Below, in pieces: positions 61,215-64,000 of a stretch of 64,000 nucleotides of DNA. Made by a program: the position numbers and the translations under genes. The DNA comes from Novosphingobium sp. TH158 (GTDB lineage: Bacteria > Pseudomonadota > Alphaproteobacteria > Sphingomonadales > Sphingomonadaceae): the NCBI RefSeq assembly GCF_002855555.1, contig NZ_PKRT01000001.1:1330001-1394000 (forward strand), read 5' to 3'. The notes beneath the pieces were generated by a model that saw nothing but the letters and a program-made list of their open reading frames with translations, had not been told where the DNA came from and searched no databases. Numbering within the stretch: the first letter of the stretch is position 1; each line of letters opens with the position of its first letter.

Positions 61215-62507
61215 TCAGGCGGCCTGCTTCCCGGCCAGGGCGAACAGCCTTTCGCGCAGGGCGGCGAAATCGGCGATGTCGAAATCCTCCGGGTCGACCG
61301 AGGCGACGATCTCGTCGCTGCCATAGCAGGCGCCAAGCTCAAGGTATTCGCTGCGGATCAGCCGCGCTTGCGGGATCGACCAGAAGGTGCGCAGGCGTGG
61401 CCGGGCATAGTCCGCCGGGTCCTGGTCCACCACCATGGCCAGCCGCTCGGAACGCAGGCGCACCACCGATCCGATGGGGTAGATGCCCAGCATGTCGACG
61501 AAGTGCTTGAACACCTCGGCATCGAACCAGGCCTTCATGTAGCTAAGCTGTTCGATGGCACTGGCCGGGTTCATGCCCACGCCGTCCGCCGTATCGCTGA
61601 CCATCGCATCATAGGTATCGCAGATGGCGGCCATGCGGGCGAAGAGGTCGATCTCGTCGCCCTTGGCCCGGCGCGGATAGCCCGAGCCGTCCAGCGCCTC
61701 GTGATGGCCAAGACAGGCGGAAAGCACCGTTTCCGGCAGCCCGCCACCGGCAGACAGGAACTGGTGGCCCAGCTCGACATGCTGCTGGAACACCTTGATC
61801 GGCACGTTGCGATAGTCGCCGCCATAGGTGCCAAGGTCCACCGGCAGGTGGCCGATGCCCACGTCCATCAGCAGGCCGGCCATTCCCGCCTCGCGGATCT
61901 GCTGCGGCGAAAGCTTCATCTGGCGGGCGAGCGAGATCATCAGCGCGCTTACCGCCAGGGCGTGGCGATAGACGAATTCGTTGTCGCGCTTGCAGCGCAT
62001 CAGCCCGTTGAAGGCATGGGGGTTGCGCTGGATCGAGGAGAAGATGTCCTCGATCACCGGCTCGACCTGCGCCACCTTGATGGTCTTGCCCAGCCGCGCC
62101 TGAAGGAAGATGCGACTGACCACCTTGCGCGATTCGCCCGCCACCTTGCGCGCCAGGCCGAATTCGCGCGCCATCGGCTGCGGCGCGGTAGAGCGGCGGT
62201 CGGGCAAGGGCGGCGCGGCCGGCACCGGGCGTCGCGCAGCCACCGGCGCGGGTCGGCGGCCATTGCGGAACGGCGGCGGCGGCGGTGCCGTGTCGCTCTG
62301 CGGGCGGCTCGGCATGGCCCGCAGGTCGAGCCCCTTGGAGGTATCGATGATGACGGTATCGAGCGCCGACTGCTGCAGTTCCTGGAGCATGGCCGGATCG
62401 TCCAGCAGGAACCGCGATTTCCAGAACGGATGCTTGAACCAGCTGCCCTCCAGCTTGTGGACGAACATGCCCAGTTCAACTTCCGTAATCGCAATTCGCT
62501 TCAGCAT
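61215..62507 (-). CDS. DUF3391 plus degenerate HD-GYP domain protein
   Basis: A 430-residue protein: DUF3391 N-terminal domain (residues 1-60, MLKRIAITEVELGMFVHKLEGSW), a Pro/Arg-rich linker (70-120), and an HD-GYP domain at about 160-370. The first His (YRHALAVSALM) and the GYP segment (HHEALDGSGYPRRAKGDEIDLFARMAAICDTYDAM) are intact, but the HD step reads LLMDVGIGH where LLHDIGK is usual, so the metal-binding His is Met and Lys is lost. Cyclic-di-GMP cleavage is therefore doubtful; a binding role is possible. The chemoreceptor gene lies 110 bases upstream in transcription. Confidence 0.85.
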   Translation of the reverse strand: MLKRIAITEVELGMFVHKLEGSWFKHPFWKSRFLLDDPAMLQELQQSALDTVIIDTSKGLDLRAMPSRPQSDTAPPPPPFRNGRRPAPVAARRPVPAAPPLPDRRSTAPQPMAREFGLARKVAGESRKVVSRIFLQARLGKTIKVAQVEPVIEDIFSSIQRNPHAFNGLMRCKRDNEFVYRHALAVSALMISLARQMKLSPQQIREAGMAGLLMDVGIGHLPVDLGTYGGDYRNVPIKVFQQHVELGHQFLSAGGGLPETVLSACLGHHEALDGSGYPRRAKGDEIDLFARMAAICDTYDAMVSDTADGVGMNPASAIEQLSYMKAWFDAEVFKHFVDMLGIYPIGSVVRLRSERLAMVVDQDPADYARPRLRTFWSIPQARLIRSEYLELGACYGSDEIVASVDPEDFDIADFAALRERLFALAGKQAA

Positions 62508-62617
62508 GGACTCACCGATCTGGGCGGGGGTTGGCACCGGGCTTTTCTGGACCAGGGAGGCTTACGATCCGCCCGAAAGCGGCATAGGGGTTTGCCCGTG
62601 TCAGGGCGGAAAAGCCG

Positions 62618-64000
62618 TCAGGCGGCACGGGCCAGCGCCCGCGTCGGGCCTGGCTCGCCCTTCCCCAGGCGGAAGGCGGCGATGGCCGATGCGGCCTCTT
62701 CCGCCTGCTCCACCAGGCTGCGCGCAGCGGCGGTGCACTGTTCGGCCATGGCGGCGTTCTGCTGGGTCATGCGGTCCATTTCGCCCACCGCGCCGTTGAT
62801 CTGGCGGATGTTCACCGCCTGGTTCTCGGCCGTGGAGGTGAGCCCGGCAAAGGACTGGTAAAGCTCCTCGATCCGCGCCGCGATGGCATCGAGCACCGAA
62901 CCGCTATCGCCGACCAGGCCGACGCCGATGGATACCTGCTGGGCGCTGTCGGTAATCAGCTTCTTGATGTCGGAGGCGGCTTCCGAGCTGCGCTGCGCCA
63001 GCGCGCGGACCTCGCTGGCGACCACGGCGAAGCCCTTGCCCGCCTCGCCCGCCCGCGCGGCTTCCACGCCCGCGTTCAGCGCCAGCAGGTTGGTCTGGAA
63101 GGCAATGCCATCGATCACCGAGATGATCTGGCTGATCTGCCGGGACGAGGCCTCGATCATGCCCATGGCATCGATCGCGCGGCGCACCACCGATCCCCCG
63201 TCCGTGGCCTCGGCCTGCATGGCGCGGATCGCGGTCTGGGCGGCCGATGTGGTCTGCGCCGTATTGCCCACCTTTTCGGTCAGCTCGGCAATGGCACCGG
63301 CGGTCTCCTCAAGGCTGGCGGCCTGTTCCTCGGTCCGGCGGGCAAGATCGTCAGAGGCGGTGCGGATCTCGCGCGAGCCGTTCGAGATCGCGTTCACGCC
63401 CACGATCACCTTGCTCATCACACCCTGCAGCGATGCCATGGCCGCGTTGAAATCCTGCTCCACCTTGGCAAATTCCTCCGGCAGGCCGCTCGCCCGGGCG
63501 GAAAGATCGCCCTGGGCCAGCTTTTCCAGCGCCGCACCCAGCTGGCCGCGCACCACCGCGCGCATCTTTTCTTCCGAATCGACGAAATAGCCGGACAGGC
63601 CAAGATCGATATCGAACAGGGCGATCTTGACGAAGGCGACCAGGCGGCGAGCTTTCGAGCGGTTCCACGGCAGGTACCACAGCAGCCCCGGCGCGACGAT
63701 GGCGCGGATCATCTCTTCAAGGATGACGGTATAGCCGCCAACGTACCACTTCGGCTCAAGCCCGATGCGGGCGTGGGTCTGCCCGATCCGCACCGCGCGC
63801 TGGAAATAGGCCTCGTCCACGCCGTCCTTGAACACGGCCATCCAGTGCGCGCGCTGGGCGCTGCGGGCCTTTTCGACATGCGCCTCGCCGCTGAAGAAGG
63901 CGCCAAGCGCCGGCACTTTGGCAACATGGGCATAGAACCGCGCGAGCGCACCATCGAGGCGGCGGGCAAGCACCCGTCTTACGCCGCGCAGGTCTGCCGG
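62618..64000 (-). CDS. Globin-coupled methyl-accepting chemotaxis protein (5' truncated by window)
   Basis: At least 460 residues. The frame stays open past 63973 to the window end, so the true N terminus is outside. A globin-coupled sensor domain covers the visible start (ALARFYAHVAKVPALGAFF, then THARIGLEPKWYVGGYTVILEEMI), where His in QTHARIG is the likely heme ligand. No transmembrane helix is seen. A HAMP-like section precedes the signalling domain, whose hairpin tip is VIDGIAFQTNLLALNAGVEAARAGEAGKGFAVVASEVRALAQRSSEA. It likely senses oxygen and signals to CheA. Confidence 0.9.
   Translation of the reverse strand, partial: PADLRGVRRVLARRLDGALARFYAHVAKVPALGAFFSGEAHVEKARSAQRAHWMAVFKDGVDEAYFQRAVRIGQTHARIGLEPKWYVGGYTVILEEMIRAIVAPGLLWYLPWNRSKARRLVAFVKIALFDIDLGLSGYFVDSEEKMRAVVRGQLGAALEKLAQGDLSARASGLPEEFAKVEQDFNAAMASLQGVMSKVIVGVNAISNGSREIRTASDDLARRTEEQAASLEETAGAIAELTEKVGNTAQTTSAAQTAIRAMQAEATDGGSVVRRAIDAMGMIEASSRQISQIISVIDGIAFQTNLLALNAGVEAARAGEAGKGFAVVASEVRALAQRSSEAASDIKKLITDSAQQVSIGVGLVGDSGSVLDAIAARIEELYQSFAGLTSTAENQAVNIRQINGAVGEMDRMTQQNAAMAEQCTAAARSLVEQAEEAASAIAAFRLGKGEPGPTRALARAA

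Noticed and set aside
1..64000. CRISPR arrays, rRNA, insertion sequences, prophage genes, toxin-antitoxin pairs
   Set aside because: No regularly spaced direct repeats, no 16S/23S/5S conserved cores, and no transposase or phage structural motifs were found.

Overview
The window is GC-rich, gene-dense alphaproteobacterial chromosome, most likely Sphingomonadales and close to Novosphingobium. The grounds are an Atm1 exporter that closely resembles the Novosphingobium aromaticivorans protein as I remember it, a large TonB-dependent receptor, a COQ9 homologue, a cytochrome bc1 assembly chaperone, EipA (DUF1134), HslVU, and repeated short-chain dehydrogenases. The taxonomy comes from recalled family resemblance, not from a database search.

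Layout. 1-20.2 kb is mostly housekeeping: a polysaccharide flippase, a two-lobed aspartic protease, Atm1, HslUV, BamE, a bc1 chaperone with YceD, SSB, FeoAB behind a Fur-like box, COQ9, an ankyrin protein, SCO, YcgN, a YgjP-type metalloprotease, RibD-RibE, an aromatic aminotransferase, a secreted tyrosine phosphatase and a sterol-desaturase-family oxygenase. 20.3-21.6 kb holds EipA and tRNA-Ser(GCT); an orphan C-terminal piece of a sugar isomerase/epimerase begins right at the tRNA 3' end. 21.7-32.6 kb looks accessory: two exported glycoside hydrolases (one broken by an in-frame TGA), a dehydrogenase, a sulfotransferase, a metallo-beta-lactamase-fold protein with an eroded metal motif, an AraC regulator and a TonB-dependent receptor. 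32.6-36.6 kb holds PurU, a parvulin, HupE/UreJ and YqgE. 36.7-40.8 kb is a minus-strand SDR/TetR group with a near-perfect operator palindrome and a 547-base gene-free upstream region; that region carries a consensus sigma-70 promoter facing the opposite way and a run of hairpins. 40.8-64 kb returns to conserved genes: PmbA/TldE, LptB and RpoN (with striking hairpins between them), a duplicated glycine-zipper lipoprotein, an L,D-transpeptidase, a TonB-like protein, an amidohydrolase, HNH, GluQ, HIG1, PduO-type adenosyltransferase, MutS, MaeB, Amj, TauE/SafE, malonyl-CoA decarboxylase, a degenerate HD-GYP protein and the start of a globin-coupled chemoreceptor running off the right edge.

How genes fit together. 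HslV/HslU form one protease; RibD and RibE overlap and catalyse steps of riboflavin synthesis; FeoA/FeoB import ferrous iron; LptB serves LPS export; the envelope set (BamE, EipA, L,D-transpeptidase, glycine-zipper lipoprotein, Amj) is scattered. The 25-32.5 kb group (dehydrogenase, sulfotransferase, MBL protein, AraC, receptor) may be one regulated uptake/conversion locus, but its substrate cannot be read from sequence.

The strongest unexplained signals are the lptB-rpoN leader (a 36-bp perfect inverted repeat followed by a hairpin that buries the rpoN ribosome-binding site), the promoter plus hairpin run at 40.4-40.75 kb, the MBL protein with substituted metal ligands, and the GH79-like gene split by TGA between its two catalytic glutamates.
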